This document shows, piece after piece, positions 14,562-22,155 of a DNA stretch of 22,155 bases. The stretch is from Bacillota bacterium (GTDB lineage Bacteria; Bacillota; Clostridia; Clostridiales; Clostridiaceae): contig JAJYBA010000008.1 in assembly GCA_021779235.1 (NCBI GenBank), positions 1-22,155 of the forward strand. Reading direction: 5' to 3'. Both the position numbers and the translations under genes were made by a program. The stretch's first letter is position 1; every line of letters starts with the position of its first letter. The notes beneath the pieces were generated by a model, which ran no database searches, had not been told where the DNA came from, and worked only from the letters and a program-made list of their open reading frames with translations.

Positions 14562-15206
14562 CTATTTCCATTTCAAAATTTCAATTTTATCATGTGTTTT
14601 TCTAAAATTTATTAAGTAAGGATGCCCTACTAAATTAAAAAGAGGCAAATCTGACAGAGAATCAGAAAACATATAAGAGTTTTCGAAATCGACTTCCATA
14701 TTTTCTTTCTTTAAAACTTCCTTTAGTCTTTTTACTTTTTCTTCTCCTTTACAATTTTCCCCGGTGATTTCATTTCTATGTAAGCCATTCTCAGTGATAA
14801 ACCGTGTTCCTATTACTTTATCTACTTCTTTAATGTTATAAAGCTCACTTAAATAGAATTCTGCAGAGGCAGAAATTAAATAAATTTTATAACCCTCAGT
14901 TTTCATTCTTTTTATCGTATCAATAGCATCTTTATACAATATCTTACTTAAACGTGTTTCATAAAATTCTTTGACGATTTTTTTCATTTCATTTTCTTCT
15001 ATGCCATCAATAAATCTTATGAAAGTTTTCTTTGCTTTTGAAGCATCATATATCTTAAAAACATAAAAAATAGATGAGAATATACTTTTAGGTAAATATT
15101 TTATGAATTTTGGATTCTTTTTCATCATAAAAAAGTAGAATTCTACTAAGGTTTCTCGCTTTGTTAAAGTATAATCCACATCAAAAATAGCTAATTTCTC
15201 TTTCAT
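14562..15206 (-). CDS. HAD-superfamily IB hydrolase (SerB-like phosphatase)
   Basis: The 214-residue product has the four HAD motifs: motif I FDVDYTLT with nucleophile Asp9 and acid/base Asp11, motif II LISAS near residue 111-115, a lysine (EEKVKRL) near 160, and motif IV FSDSLSDLPLF near 188-198. The helical cap lies between motifs I and II, as in subclass IB, which includes phosphoserine phosphatase and various lipid or nucleotide phosphatases. The substrate cannot be told from sequence. AAAGGAGGT precedes the ATG. It is separated from the DUF1292 gene by a terminator and therefore should have its own promoter in 15207-15280, where I see only poor -35/-10 matches. Confidence 0.88.
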   Translation of the reverse strand: MKEKLAIFDVDYTLTKRETLVEFYFFMMKKNPKFIKYLPKSIFSSIFYVFKIYDASKAKKTFIRFIDGIEENEMKKIVKEFYETRLSKILYKDAIDTIKRMKTEGYKIYLISASAEFYLSELYNIKEVDKVIGTRFITENGLHRNEITGENCKGEEKVKRLKEVLKKENMEVDFENSYMFSDSLSDLPLFNLVGHPYLINFRKTHDKIEILKWK

Positions 15207-15279
15207 CGCTTACCTCCTTTGAAGGTATTTTATTAATATTGTTACCATATGATTACTATTAATGCCTTTTTTAAAACCT

Positions 15280-15312
15280 AAAAAGAGCCGATGCATTTGC
15301 AACGACTCTTTT
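15280..15312 (-). terminator. Intrinsic terminator after the DUF1292 gene
   Basis: Arms AAAAGAG and CTCTTTT (15281-15287 and 15306-15312) pair fully. The stem continues inward with CG/CG and TGCA/TGCA, interrupted by two mismatches, and closes on a two-base loop. On the minus strand the stem is followed by TTTTT. The plus-strand side also has TTTT, so it may work in both directions. It lies seven bases after the DUF1292 stop. Confidence 0.75.
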
Positions 15313-15318
15313 ATAAAA

Positions 15319-15687
15319 TTAGTTTTCGTTTTTAATCATTTCTTCATAGTATGCAGTTACTTCTTCGAATTCTTCATCTTCAGGGATAACTAATTCGCCT
15401 GTTTCTTCATCTCCAACTACTTTGAAAAGATATATTGAATCATCTTCAGGATTTTGAACTAATGCATATTCATTATCTTTATAAGTAAATCCATCTACTA
15501 TTTCACATGGAATTACATTACCATTTTCATCCTCTAAATCTACTGTTAAAGCTTCTCCTTCTCCACATCCACAACCGCAACCTTCATGATCATGTTCATG
15601 ATCATGACCTCCGCATCCACAACCTTCATTTTCATGGTCATGTTCGTGACCACCACATCCGCAAGATGTTTTTTTATCTTCATTCAT
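15319..15687 (-). CDS. DUF1292 family protein with Cys/His-rich tandem repeat N-terminus
   Basis: A 122-residue acidic protein in two parts. Residues 9-45 are an unusual metal-ligand-rich stretch with 14-residue repeats, CGCGGHEHDHENEG then CGCGGHDHEHDHEG then CGCGCGEGE, giving seven Cys and seven His. Residues 46-115 fit the DUF1292 (YrzB-like) domain: LTVDLEDENGNVIPCEIVDGF, then YALVQNPEDDSIYLFKV, then an acidic tail. DUF1292 has no settled function. The N-terminus suggests binding of Zn, Ni, Co or Cu, which is inference from composition. AGGAGGT lies eight bases before the ATG. The gene stands alone between PFOR and a terminator. Confidence 0.88.
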   Translation of the reverse strand: MNEDKKTSCGCGGHEHDHENEGCGCGGHDHEHDHEGCGCGCGEGEALTVDLEDENGNVIPCEIVDGFTYKDNEYALVQNPEDDSIYLFKVVGDEETGELVIPEDEEFEEVTAYYEEMIKNEN

Positions 15688-15781
15688 AATGTAATACCTC
15701 CTATTTTGAGTATGTTTTAATTCTACCCTTAATTATGAAATATTAAAAGGGTTTTTTAAATTTTTTTATTAAATTATTGTT

Positions 15782-15799
15782 AAAAATCCACTAAAGTGG
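15782..15799 (-). terminator. Candidate terminator of the PFOR transcript
   Basis: On the minus strand CCACT and AGTGG form a short stem (15788-15799), followed by ATTTTTA. The stem is short, but it lies 80 bases after the PFOR stop and before the DUF1292 gene. Confidence 0.4.
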
Positions 15800-15828
15800 C
15801 TTAATTAACGACTTTTGAACCAAATTTC

Positions 15829-15860
15829 AAAGGAAGATGAAATTTCATCCATCTCCCTTT
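15829..15860 (-). other. 11-bp stem-loop in the PFOR 3' untranslated region
   Basis: Arms 15829-15839 and 15850-15860 pair over 11 positions, one of them a wobble, around a ten-base loop, starting 19 bases after the PFOR stop. There is no T-run behind it on either strand, so it looks like a 3'-end stabilising structure rather than a terminator by itself. Confidence 0.45.
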
Positions 15861-15879
15861 TACTTAACAATCTTAAATA

Positions 15880-18800
15880 CTATTGCTCACTGGCAAGTTT
15901 TTTGTAACCTGCTAATCTTTCCATAGCATCTTTTTCTGTTTTAGCAAATAATTCTTCTGCTGTTTCTGGGAATACTTTCGCAAGTGAAGAGTATCTTACT
16001 TCGCCCATTAAGTATTCTCTAAATGAAGTAGTTGGTTCTTTAGAGTCTAATATAAATGGATTCTTTCCTGCTTCTTTTAATTCTGGATTGAATCTAAACA
16101 TACCCCAGTATCCAGCTTCAACAGCTCTCTTAGTTTCTAATTGAGTACATCCCATTCCAACTTTAAGACCATGATTAATACATGGAGCATATGCTATTAT
16201 AAGTGATGGTCCTTTATAAGCTTCTGCTTCTCTTATAGCTTTTAATGTTTGATTTTTATCAGCACCCATAGCTATTTGAGCAACATAAACATATCCATAA
16301 CTCATTGCCATCATACCTAAATCTTTTTTCTTAGTTCTCTTACCTGTTGCAGCAAATTTAGCTATAGCAGCAGTTGGAGTAGATTTTGAAGATTGACCTC
16401 CTGTATTTGAATATACTTCTGTATCCATTACAAGAATATTTACATCTTCGCCAGATGCTAATACGTGATCAAGTCCACCAAATCCTATATCATAAGCCCA
16501 ACCGTCTCCACCAAACATCCATTGAGACTTCTTAACCAAATGATCTTTTTTGCTATATATTTCTTTTAATGCTTCATTATTATCTTTTTCTGCTTCTAAT
16601 AATGGTAACATTTTAGCAGTTGCAACTTTTGATCCTTCTCCATCTTGTTTGTTTTCAATCCATTCATTAAGAGCTGCTTTTAACGCTTCACTTGTATTTG
16701 AAGTTAAAGCCTCAGTAGCTAACATTTCAAGTTTATCTCTTAATTGGCTAGTTCCAAGGAACATTCCAAATCCAAATTCAGCATTATCTTCAAACAATGA
16801 ATTAGCCCAAGCTGGTCCCTTACCACATTCATTAACAGTATATGGTGATGCTGGAGAACTTCCTCCCCAAATTGAAGAACATCCTGTAGCATTAGCTACT
16901 AGCATTCTATCTCCAAATAATTGAGTTATAAGTTTAGCATATGGTGTTTCTCCACATCCAGCACAAGCTCCGCTGAATTCTAGTAATGGTTGCTCAAATT
17001 GGCTACCCTTAACAGTTGCTGTTCCCATTGGATTTTCTTTTTTGGATAATGATAAAGCAAATTCCCAATTTTCTTTTTCTGCTAATTGTGTATCGTATGG
17101 CTTCATGATTAAAGCTTTTTCTTTAGCTGGACATACTTCTGCACAGTTACCACAGCCAGTACAATCTTCTAAACTTACACCAATAGTAAAGTTATGACCT
17201 TCAAAATTCTTTCCACCTGCAGCTTTTTTGCTTACATAGCTAGCTGGAGCATTCTTAAGCTCTTCATCAGATGATAAGAAAGGTCTTATTACTGCATGTG
17301 GACATACAAATGCACATTGATTACATTGTATACATTTGTCTGCTTGCCATTCTGGTATATTAACACCTATACTTCTCTTTTCGAAAGCAGCTGTTCCTGG
17401 TTGAAGCGTTCCATCTTCTATTCCAGCAAATGTACTAACAGGTAAAGAGTCTCCATCTTGTCTATTCATTACATCAGCTATATTTTTAATGAAATCTGGT
17501 CTAACTTCTTTTGAAGTTTCAGTTGTATCTTGAGCGTTTTTCCAGCTTTCTGGAACATTAATCTTAACAACTGATTGAACCCCTTTATCTATTGCAGCAT
17601 TGTTCATGCTAACAACCTTTTCACCTTTTTTACCGTAAGAAGTAACAACAGCCTCTTTAAGATACTTAACTGCATCTTCTACAGGTATAATGTTAGCAAG
17701 TTTAAAGAAAGCAGATTGCATTATCATGTTAATTCTTCCGCCAAGACCTATTTCTTGAGCTATGCCTACTGCATCAATAGTGTTGAAGTTAATATTGTGA
17801 TTGGCAATATATCTTTTCATTGTTGCTGGTAAATGTTTTTCAAGCTCTTCCATATTCCATATGCAGTTTAATAGGAATGTTCCATTATCTTTAATTCCTT
17901 TTAAAACATCATATTTATTTACATAAGATTGATTATGACAAGCAACATAGTTTGCAGAGCTAATTAAATATGTTGATTTTATAGCTTTCTTACCAAATCT
18001 TAAGTGAGAAACTGTGATTCCACCTGATTTTTTAGAATCATATGCAAAGTATGCTTGAGCAAACATATCAGTATGGTTTCCTATGATTTTTATAGCACTC
18101 TTGTTAGCTCCAACAGTACCATCTGATCCTAGTCCCCAGAATTTACATTCTATAGTTCCTTCTGGAGTTGTTGTTATAGTTTCTCCAGTTGTAAGTGATG
18201 TACTAGTAACATCATCTATTATACCTATAGTAAATCCATTTTTAGGACAATCTGCTTTTAATGCTTCAAATACAGCAACAATTTGAGCTGGAGTAGTATC
18301 TTTTGAACCAAGTCCATATCTTCCACCAACTATAACTGGTCTGTTTTCTTTTTCAAAATAAGCATTTCTAACATCTTGGAATAATGGTTCTCCAATTGAA
18401 CCTGGCTCTTTTGTTCTATCTAATACAGATATCTTTTTAACTGTAGTAGGTATGTATTTAAAGAAATGGTCTAATGAGAATGGTCTGTAAAGATGTACTT
18501 TAAGTACTCCAACCTTTTCTCCTTTTGCATTTAAGTAATCTATAGTTTCTTCGATTGTATCACAAACTGAACCCATTGCAATTATCATTCTATCTGCATC
18601 AGGTGCACCATAGTAGTTAAATAAATGGTAGTCAGTTCCGATTAATGAATTTATTTTTCCCATATATGTTTCAACTTTTTCTGGAAGAGCATTGTAGAAT
18701 GAGTTTGAAGCTTCTTTCCCTTGGAAATAAATATCTGGGTTTTGCGCTGTTCCACGAGTTACAGGGTGTTCTGGATTTAGTGCATTATTTCTAAATGCTT

Positions 18801-19398
18801 CTAATGCTTCTTCATTTAAAAGACTTCCAAGAGTTTCATAATCCCAAGCCTCTATTTTTTGAATTTCATGAGAAGTTCTAAATCCGTCAAAGAAGTTTAC
18901 GAAAGGAATTCTTCCTTCAATAGCTGTTAAGTGAGCAACTGGTGAAAGGTCCATAACTTCTTGTACACTACCAGACGCAAGTAAAGCAAATCCTGTTTGT
19001 CTTGTAGCCATTACATCTTGATGATCTCCAAAAATATTAAGTGCGTGAGAAGTTATTGCTCTAGCGCTTACATGGAATACTCCAGGTAAAAGTTCTCCTG
19101 CTATTTTGTACATATTTGGAATCATTAATAATAATCCTTGAGAACAAGTAAAAGTTGAAGTTAAAGCTCCTGTTTGCAATGAACCATGAACTGCTCCTGC
19201 TGCTCCCGCTTCTGATTGCATTTCCATAATTCTAACCTTTTGACCAAATACATTTTTTGTTCCTTTAGCTGCTAATTCATCACAATATTCTGCCATGTTT
19301 GAAGATGGTGTTATTGGGTAAATTGCTGCCACATCGGTATAAGCATAAGCAACGTGTGCTGCTGCTGCATTCCCGTCCATAGTTTTCATTTTTCTCAT
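15880..19398 (-). CDS. nifJ: Pyruvate:ferredoxin (flavodoxin) oxidoreductase
   Basis: This single-chain homodimeric PFOR converts pyruvate and CoA to acetyl-CoA and CO2, reducing ferredoxin, the central pyruvate step of clostridial fermentation. At 1172 residues it is full length. Domain I starts with YPITPSSNMAEYCDE (27-41). Two ferredoxin-type [4Fe-4S] motifs are present, Cys689/692/695/699 and Cys746/749/752/756. The proximal cluster ligands are Cys812, Cys815, Cys840 and Cys1073. The thiamine diphosphate motif is GDGWAYDIG (964-972) through MDTEVYSNTGGQSS. I use the ATG at 19398 because AGAAGG lies about eight bases before it; Met4 and Met7 are too far away. A sigma-A-type promoter at 19714-19741 would give a leader of about 308 bases. 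Confidence 0.98.
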   Translation of the reverse strand: MRKMKTMDGNAAAAHVAYAYTDVAAIYPITPSSNMAEYCDELAAKGTKNVFGQKVRIMEMQSEAGAAGAVHGSLQTGALTSTFTCSQGLLLMIPNMYKIAGELLPGVFHVSARAITSHALNIFGDHQDVMATRQTGFALLASGSVQEVMDLSPVAHLTAIEGRIPFVNFFDGFRTSHEIQKIEAWDYETLGSLLNEEALEAFRNNALNPEHPVTRGTAQNPDIYFQGKEASNSFYNALPEKVETYMGKINSLIGTDYHLFNYYGAPDADRMIIAMGSVCDTIEETIDYLNAKGEKVGVLKVHLYRPFSLDHFFKYIPTTVKKISVLDRTKEPGSIGEPLFQDVRNAYFEKENRPVIVGGRYGLGSKDTTPAQIVAVFEALKADCPKNGFTIGIIDDVTSTSLTTGETITTTPEGTIECKFWGLGSDGTVGANKSAIKIIGNHTDMFAQAYFAYDSKKSGGITVSHLRFGKKAIKSTYLISSANYVACHNQSYVNKYDVLKGIKDNGTFLLNCIWNMEELEKHLPATMKRYIANHNINFNTIDAVGIAQEIGLGGRINMIMQSAFFKLANIIPVEDAVKYLKEAVVTSYGKKGEKVVSMNNAAIDKGVQSVVKINVPESWKNAQDTTETSKEVRPDFIKNIADVMNRQDGDSLPVSTFAGIEDGTLQPGTAAFEKRSIGVNIPEWQADKCIQCNQCAFVCPHAVIRPFLSSDEELKNAPASYVSKKAAGGKNFEGHNFTIGVSLEDCTGCGNCAEVCPAKEKALIMKPYDTQLAEKENWEFALSLSKKENPMGTATVKGSQFEQPLLEFSGACAGCGETPYAKLITQLFGDRMLVANATGCSSIWGGSSPASPYTVNECGKGPAWANSLFEDNAEFGFGMFLGTSQLRDKLEMLATEALTSNTSEALKAALNEWIENKQDGEGSKVATAKMLPLLEAEKDNNEALKEIYSKKDHLVKKSQWMFGGDGWAYDIGFGGLDHVLASGEDVNILVMDTEVYSNTGGQSSKSTPTAAIAKFAATGKRTKKKDLGMMAMSYGYVYVAQIAMGADKNQTLKAIREAEAYKGPSLIIAYAPCINHGLKVGMGCTQLETKRAVEAGYWGMFRFNPELKEAGKNPFILDSKEPTTSFREYLMGEVRYSSLAKVFPETAEELFAKTEKDAMERLAGYKKLASEQ

Positions 19399-19441
19399 TT
19401 AATAAACCTTCTTTCTTTAATAATATTATAAAAAGGTGTTT

Positions 19442-19566
19442 AAAAGCTTCATAAAGCTATTTTTATACGCTTATCTGCTTAGTTTAACCATATGAAAAGC
19501 TTTTATCCAAATCGCCGACAAGACTATTGTATTAAAATAACTCTACACTTAAAAATAATAGCTTTT
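19442..19566 (-). promoter_or_regulatory. Alternative pairings in the PFOR leader
   Basis: Two inverted repeats interlock. 19551-19566 pairs with 19453-19464 (AAAGCTATT...TTTTT with AAAAATAGCTTT, one bulged base). 19491-19506 pairs with 19442-19453 (TATGAAGCTTTT with a two-base bulge opposite). They share a boundary base and cross each other, so they would either exclude one another or form a pseudoknot. The 3' member ends about 45 bases before the PFOR ATG. Confidence 0.35.
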
Positions 19567-19585
19567 TAATGAATTTTATGCAAAA

Positions 19586-19613
19586 CTAACGAACACTTCT
19601 CAGTGTTCGCTAG
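19586..19613 (-). ncRNA. 12-bp hairpin with GAGA tetraloop in the PFOR leader
   Basis: On the minus strand CTAGCGAACACT pairs with AGTGTTCGTTAG, with one G-U pair, around GAGA, a GNRA-type tetraloop. The inner 8 bp (19590-19597 with 19602-19609) are perfect. TTTTG follows, so it could act as a weak terminator or attenuator about 95 bases into the leader. Much more stable than its AT-rich surroundings. Confidence 0.5.
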
Positions 19614-19713
19614 ACATGATAAACTTTTACAAACTACGTAATTTACAAATTATCTCTTTATTCCATAGCATTACATATTTCCATAATTAATAGATGGTTT
19701 TTATTACCCCCTA

Positions 19714-19741
19714 ATTATACATCAAAATGAAAAACATTCAA
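19714..19741 (-). promoter_or_regulatory. Sigma-A-type promoter for PFOR
   Basis: The minus strand reads TTGAAT, 16 bases, TATAAT: four of six at -35 and a perfect -10. Transcription would begin near 19707, in a GGGGG run, giving a leader of about 308 bases. It is the best match in the 500-base gap. A closer, weaker TATAAT at 19425-19430 lacks a -35 box. Confidence 0.6.
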
Positions 19742-19898
19742 GTTTTTTGTTATAAATAATACAATATCCTTTAGGATTTTCTTTTCAAAGTAAAAAATAT
19801 CTAAATTGTATTAAAATACTACTATATATTTATACATATGAATATATAAAGTCTAACAAATAATTATTGTTTTTTGTCAAATCACTTTGGAAACTTAT

Positions 19899-21293
19899 TC
19901 AATTTTCTAGCTTATATTTTTCTTTACTCTTAACAATTACAGATTGATATTTTTTTGAATCTAATAGTTCCTTGAAGCTTTTTTGACTATTTATGTCGCC
20001 GTGTACAAGAAAAACTTGTTTAGGTTTTATCTTAATATTTTCTATCCAATTAATTAGACCGTTTCTATCTGCATGGCCGGAAAGACCTTGCAAATTATAT
20101 ATTGATGCGCTAACCGCAATATCTTCTCCAAAAATTCTGACCATTTTATTTCCGTCTAAAATTTCGCGACCCAGAGTTCCCTCCGCTTGATATCCTACAA
20201 ATACTACGGAATTTTCTTTTCTCCATAAATTATGTTTCAAATGATGTTTTATTCTACCTGCATCACACATTCCGCTAGTAGATATTATTACTATCCCCTT
20301 TTGTATCTCATTGAGTTTCATAGATTCCTCAGCGGAATGAGTAAAATTTAACCCCTGAAAATCAAGTATATTTTTATCATGTTTTTCTAGTTCTTTCGCC
20401 TCAGCATCAAAAACTTCTCTGTTATTTTCAAAGATTTTTGTTGCTTTTTCTGCAAGAGGGCTATCAACATATACACTGCAGTTTTTAACCATATCCTCTT
20501 CAAAATACTTATTAAGCGCATATAAAACTTCTTGGGTTCTACCTACTGCAAAGGATGGAATTATAACATTTCCTCCTCTAGCAAAAGTTTCCTTTACTAT
20601 ACTTGCTAATTCTTTTAATACATCTTTGAAATTATTATGTACTTTATCTCCATAAGTAGTTTCCATAATTACATAGTCTGCTTTATCTATAAATGTAGGA
20701 TCATTTATAAGAGGAATATTAAAATTGCCTAAGTCACCACTATAAACGAGTTTTATAGGAGTTCCCTGTTCTTCTTCCAATTCAAGTTCTATAATAGCTG
20801 AACCTAATAAATGTCCAGCATCCTTAAAGGTAATTGTTAAACCATCAAAAGGTTTTATTTTCTCATCATAAGAATAACTTTTAAAAAGTTTCAAGCATTC
20901 TTCTGCAACTTTTGAAGAATATAAAGACTCTTCAGGCAGCAATCCTTTTCTTTTGCGCTTTCTGTTTTTCCATTCAACCTCCATTTCTTGAATGTGCCCA
21001 CTATCAGGAAGCATGACCTCACATAATTCCATTGTAGCTTTTGTACAAAGTATTTCGCCTTTAAATCCATTCTTATATAGAAATGGAATTCTACCACTAT
21101 GATCTATGTGGGCATGAGATAATATTACTAAATCAATATCCTTAGGGTTAAATTGAAATTTTTCATTTTTGCCCTGGTCTTGGTCTTTTCCTTGATATAA
21201 TCCACAATCTAACAAAATAGTTTTGTCTCGTATCTTTAGCATATGACATGACCCTGTAACACACTCTGCTGCACCTAAAAATTGAAGCTCCAT
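19899..21293 (-). CDS. Beta-CASP metallo-beta-lactamase-fold RNA nuclease (CPSF73/YSH1-like)
   Basis: This family of zinc-dependent RNA exo/endonucleases includes bacterial and archaeal homologues of CPSF73. The 464-residue product has the metallo-beta-lactamase motifs: Asp29 near the start, HAHIDHSG (60-67), His161 in DAGHLLGS and Asp187 in SGDLGN. The beta-CASP motifs are A (Glu211, ETTYGD), B (His407, SGHAD) and C (His431, LVHGD). A basic patch, KNRKRKRK (109-116), may contact RNA. All catalytic residues are present. The C-terminus has no extra domain, unlike RNase J, and the length fits the shorter exonuclease group. AGGAGG lies before the ATG. It is isolated from murG by a terminator, and no partner gene is adjacent. 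RNA substrate unknown. Confidence 0.92.
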   Translation of the reverse strand: MELQFLGAAECVTGSCHMLKIRDKTILLDCGLYQGKDQDQGKNEKFQFNPKDIDLVILSHAHIDHSGRIPFLYKNGFKGEILCTKATMELCEVMLPDSGHIQEMEVEWKNRKRKRKGLLPEESLYSSKVAEECLKLFKSYSYDEKIKPFDGLTITFKDAGHLLGSAIIELELEEEQGTPIKLVYSGDLGNFNIPLINDPTFIDKADYVIMETTYGDKVHNNFKDVLKELASIVKETFARGGNVIIPSFAVGRTQEVLYALNKYFEEDMVKNCSVYVDSPLAEKATKIFENNREVFDAEAKELEKHDKNILDFQGLNFTHSAEESMKLNEIQKGIVIISTSGMCDAGRIKHHLKHNLWRKENSVVFVGYQAEGTLGREILDGNKMVRIFGEDIAVSASIYNLQGLSGHADRNGLINWIENIKIKPKQVFLVHGDINSQKSFKELLDSKKYQSVIVKSKEKYKLEN

Positions 21294-21470
21294 TTTATTC
21301 CTCCTATAATTTGCGATATTAAAAATATTATTCTATTTTTTGATAATAAATAAGGAAATATTCTTATAATTACAGTTTACACCTTTTTTGTTTTTTTTAT
21401 ATGAAAAATATTATTTTAAATATTATATTTCAGTGTTGCAGGTAATGGCTAATTTTTTTGTAATGCAATA

Positions 21471-21506
21471 AAAAAAGATGAAGAAACATTCATTTCTTCA
21501 TCTTTT
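21471..21506 (-). terminator. Intrinsic terminator of murG
   Basis: Arms of 14 bases, 21473-21486 and 21493-21506, pair perfectly around a six-base loop. On the minus strand the stem ends in a run of six T. The first arm in the transcript begins inside the last sense codons of murG and contains its TGA stop, so the gene and terminator share bases. Confidence 0.88.
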
Positions 21507-22155
21507 CCTATATTTTTCTATTAATTCCACTATTAAATCAATGCTTTTTTCAGTGTTGCTGCAATCCATATTTTTAATATACTCATATCTATCATTATAC
21601 AATTCTTTAATCTTTATTTCTAAATTTTCAGGAGTTAACTCCTCGTCTTGAAGAACCATACTATATCCACTTTTCTCAAAAGATCTTGCATTAAGTATTT
21701 GATCCCCTCTGCTGGCTTTAGCTGATAAGGGAATTAATAAATTCGGTTTTCTTAATGCCAAGAGTTCAAAAATCACATTTGCTCCCGCCCTTGACACCAC
21801 AAGATCTGCGCCAGCTAGTAAATGAGGTAATTCATCCTTTACATATTCAAATTGCTTATAACCCTCTCTATGCTCTAATGATTTATCGATATTACCGCTT
21901 CCACAAATATGAATAATATTGTACTCTTGAATCAATTTTTCAAGCTTAGTTCGTATGGCCTCATTTATAACTTTTGAACCTAAGCTACCACCAATAATCA
22001 TTAAGATTGGCTTTTTATTTTTAAAGCCACATATTTCGTTGGCTTTTATTTTGCTTCCTTCGAATAATTCGTGTCGTATAGGATTACCAGTTACTACTCC
22101 TTTTCCATTTTTTATTTCATTTAGTGCCTCTGGAAAAGTTACACATACTTTTGTA
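21498..22155 (-). CDS. murG: MurG, UDP-GlcNAc:lipid I N-acetylglucosaminyltransferase, 5' end outside window
   Basis: MurG converts lipid I to lipid II on the cytoplasmic face of the membrane in peptidoglycan synthesis. About 218 C-terminal residues are present, and the frame runs open through the right edge, so the start lies outside. Visible landmarks: VTGNPIRHEL at the domain boundary, the second glycine-rich loop MIIGGSLGS, HICGSGN, then the UDP-GlcNAc binding region (SRAGANVIFELLALRKPNLLIP followed by GDQILNA). The Met at 22001 is internal, since the preceding codons encode conserved MurG sequence. No neighbour from a division/cell wall cluster is in view. Terminated by the hairpin overlapping its stop. 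Confidence 0.95.
   Translation of the reverse strand, partial: TKVCVTFPEALNEIKNGKGVVTGNPIRHELFEGSKIKANEICGFKNKKPILMIIGGSLGSKVINEAIRTKLEKLIQEYNIIHICGSGNIDKSLEHREGYKQFEYVKDELPHLLAGADLVVSRAGANVIFELLALRKPNLLIPLSAKASRGDQILNARSFEKSGYSMVLQDEELTPENLEIKIKELYNDRYEYIKNMDCSNTEKSIDLIVELIEKYRKR

Larger units (their letters stand above)
19399..19898. other. 500-base gene-free gap: promoter and leader of PFOR
   Basis: No ORF worth calling on either strand. From the nuclease side it holds an AT-rich 3' region (19742-19898) without a clear terminator, then a sigma-A-type promoter (19714-19741). The untranslated leader follows, with a 12-bp hairpin (19586-19613) and two overlapping pairings near 19442-19566. 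AGAAGG before the PFOR ATG ends the gap. I recognise no known riboswitch class. Confidence 0.6.

Noticed and set aside
14912..14919. TACGATAA inside the HAD gene, another possible sigma-28 -10 box
   Set aside because: The upstream box would be TGTATAAA at the proper spacing, which does not fit TAAAGTTT.
15725..15757. ACCCTT/AAGGGT hairpin followed by TTTTT on the plus strand, like a plus-strand terminator
   Set aside because: There is no plus-strand gene to end, and the stem needs a two-base bulge. It may just be AT-rich sequence upstream of the DUF1292 gene.
19425..19430. TATAAT on the minus strand close to the PFOR start
   Set aside because: The -35 position reads TATGAA or TTATGA. The promoter at 19714-19741 is better, though a second start here cannot be excluded.
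19771..19782. ATCCTTTAGGAT short palindrome after the nuclease gene
   Set aside because: Five-base arms with a two-base loop and no T-run on the minus strand. Too weak to call.
19875..19880. Perfect TTGACA on the minus strand after the nuclease gene
   Set aside because: No reasonable -10 lies 16-18 bases downstream (GTTAGA at 17).
21498..22001. Met at 22001 as the start of a short murG
   Set aside because: The frame continues upstream through conserved MurG sequence (VTGNPIRHEL) to the window edge.

Overview
The window is low-GC, and all of its genes lie on the minus strand, so transcription runs from high to low coordinates. Gene content, strong GGAGG-type ribosome sites, occasional TTG and GTG starts, and a CheC/CheD/FliY-type chemotaxis set point to a motile anaerobic Clostridium (Clostridiaceae, Bacillota). 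I cannot name a species.

Layout, right to left. The right edge holds the C-terminal part of murG, closed by a strong terminator that shares bases with its stop codon. Next comes a beta-CASP metallo-beta-lactamase-fold RNA nuclease. A 500-base gene-free stretch follows, with a good sigma-A promoter and a leader of about 308 bases that can fold, ahead of the 1172-residue pyruvate:ferredoxin oxidoreductase. A small Cys/His-rich DUF1292 protein, a HAD-IB phosphatase and a class IV aminotransferase follow as separate or loosely linked units.

From 13510 down to 2946 lies one tightly packed chemotaxis and motor-switch operon: fapA (DUF342), cheW, cheD, cheB, cheR, cheA, cheC, cheY, a second cheW, fliM, fliY. 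A 335-base gap with a 3' stem-loop and a promoter separates it from a late flagellar operon, flgM-flgN-flgK, with the first codons of flgL at the left edge. Both flagellar operons begin with a close match to the flagellar sigma factor promoter (sigma-28, also called sigma-D or FliA; TAAAGTTT-N11-GCCGATAA): TAAACTTT-N11-TACGATAA for flgM, and TAAAGTAT-N11-AACGATAA for fapA/che, the latter inside the 3' end of the aminotransferase gene.

How it fits together. CheA with two CheW proteins would couple receptors, none of which are encoded here, to CheY. CheY-P would bind FliM, while CheC (helped by CheD) and FliY remove the phosphate. CheR and CheB methylate and demethylate receptors, and CheD deamidates them. 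FlgM holds the flagellar sigma factor in check, FlgN is the export chaperone, and FlgK and FlgL form the hook-filament junction. I see no mobile element, CRISPR array, tRNA or rRNA. The genes are mostly well-known families. The least explained items are non-coding: the folded PFOR leader, a 23-base element repeated just after two stop codons, and a 25-base palindrome before the aminotransferase.
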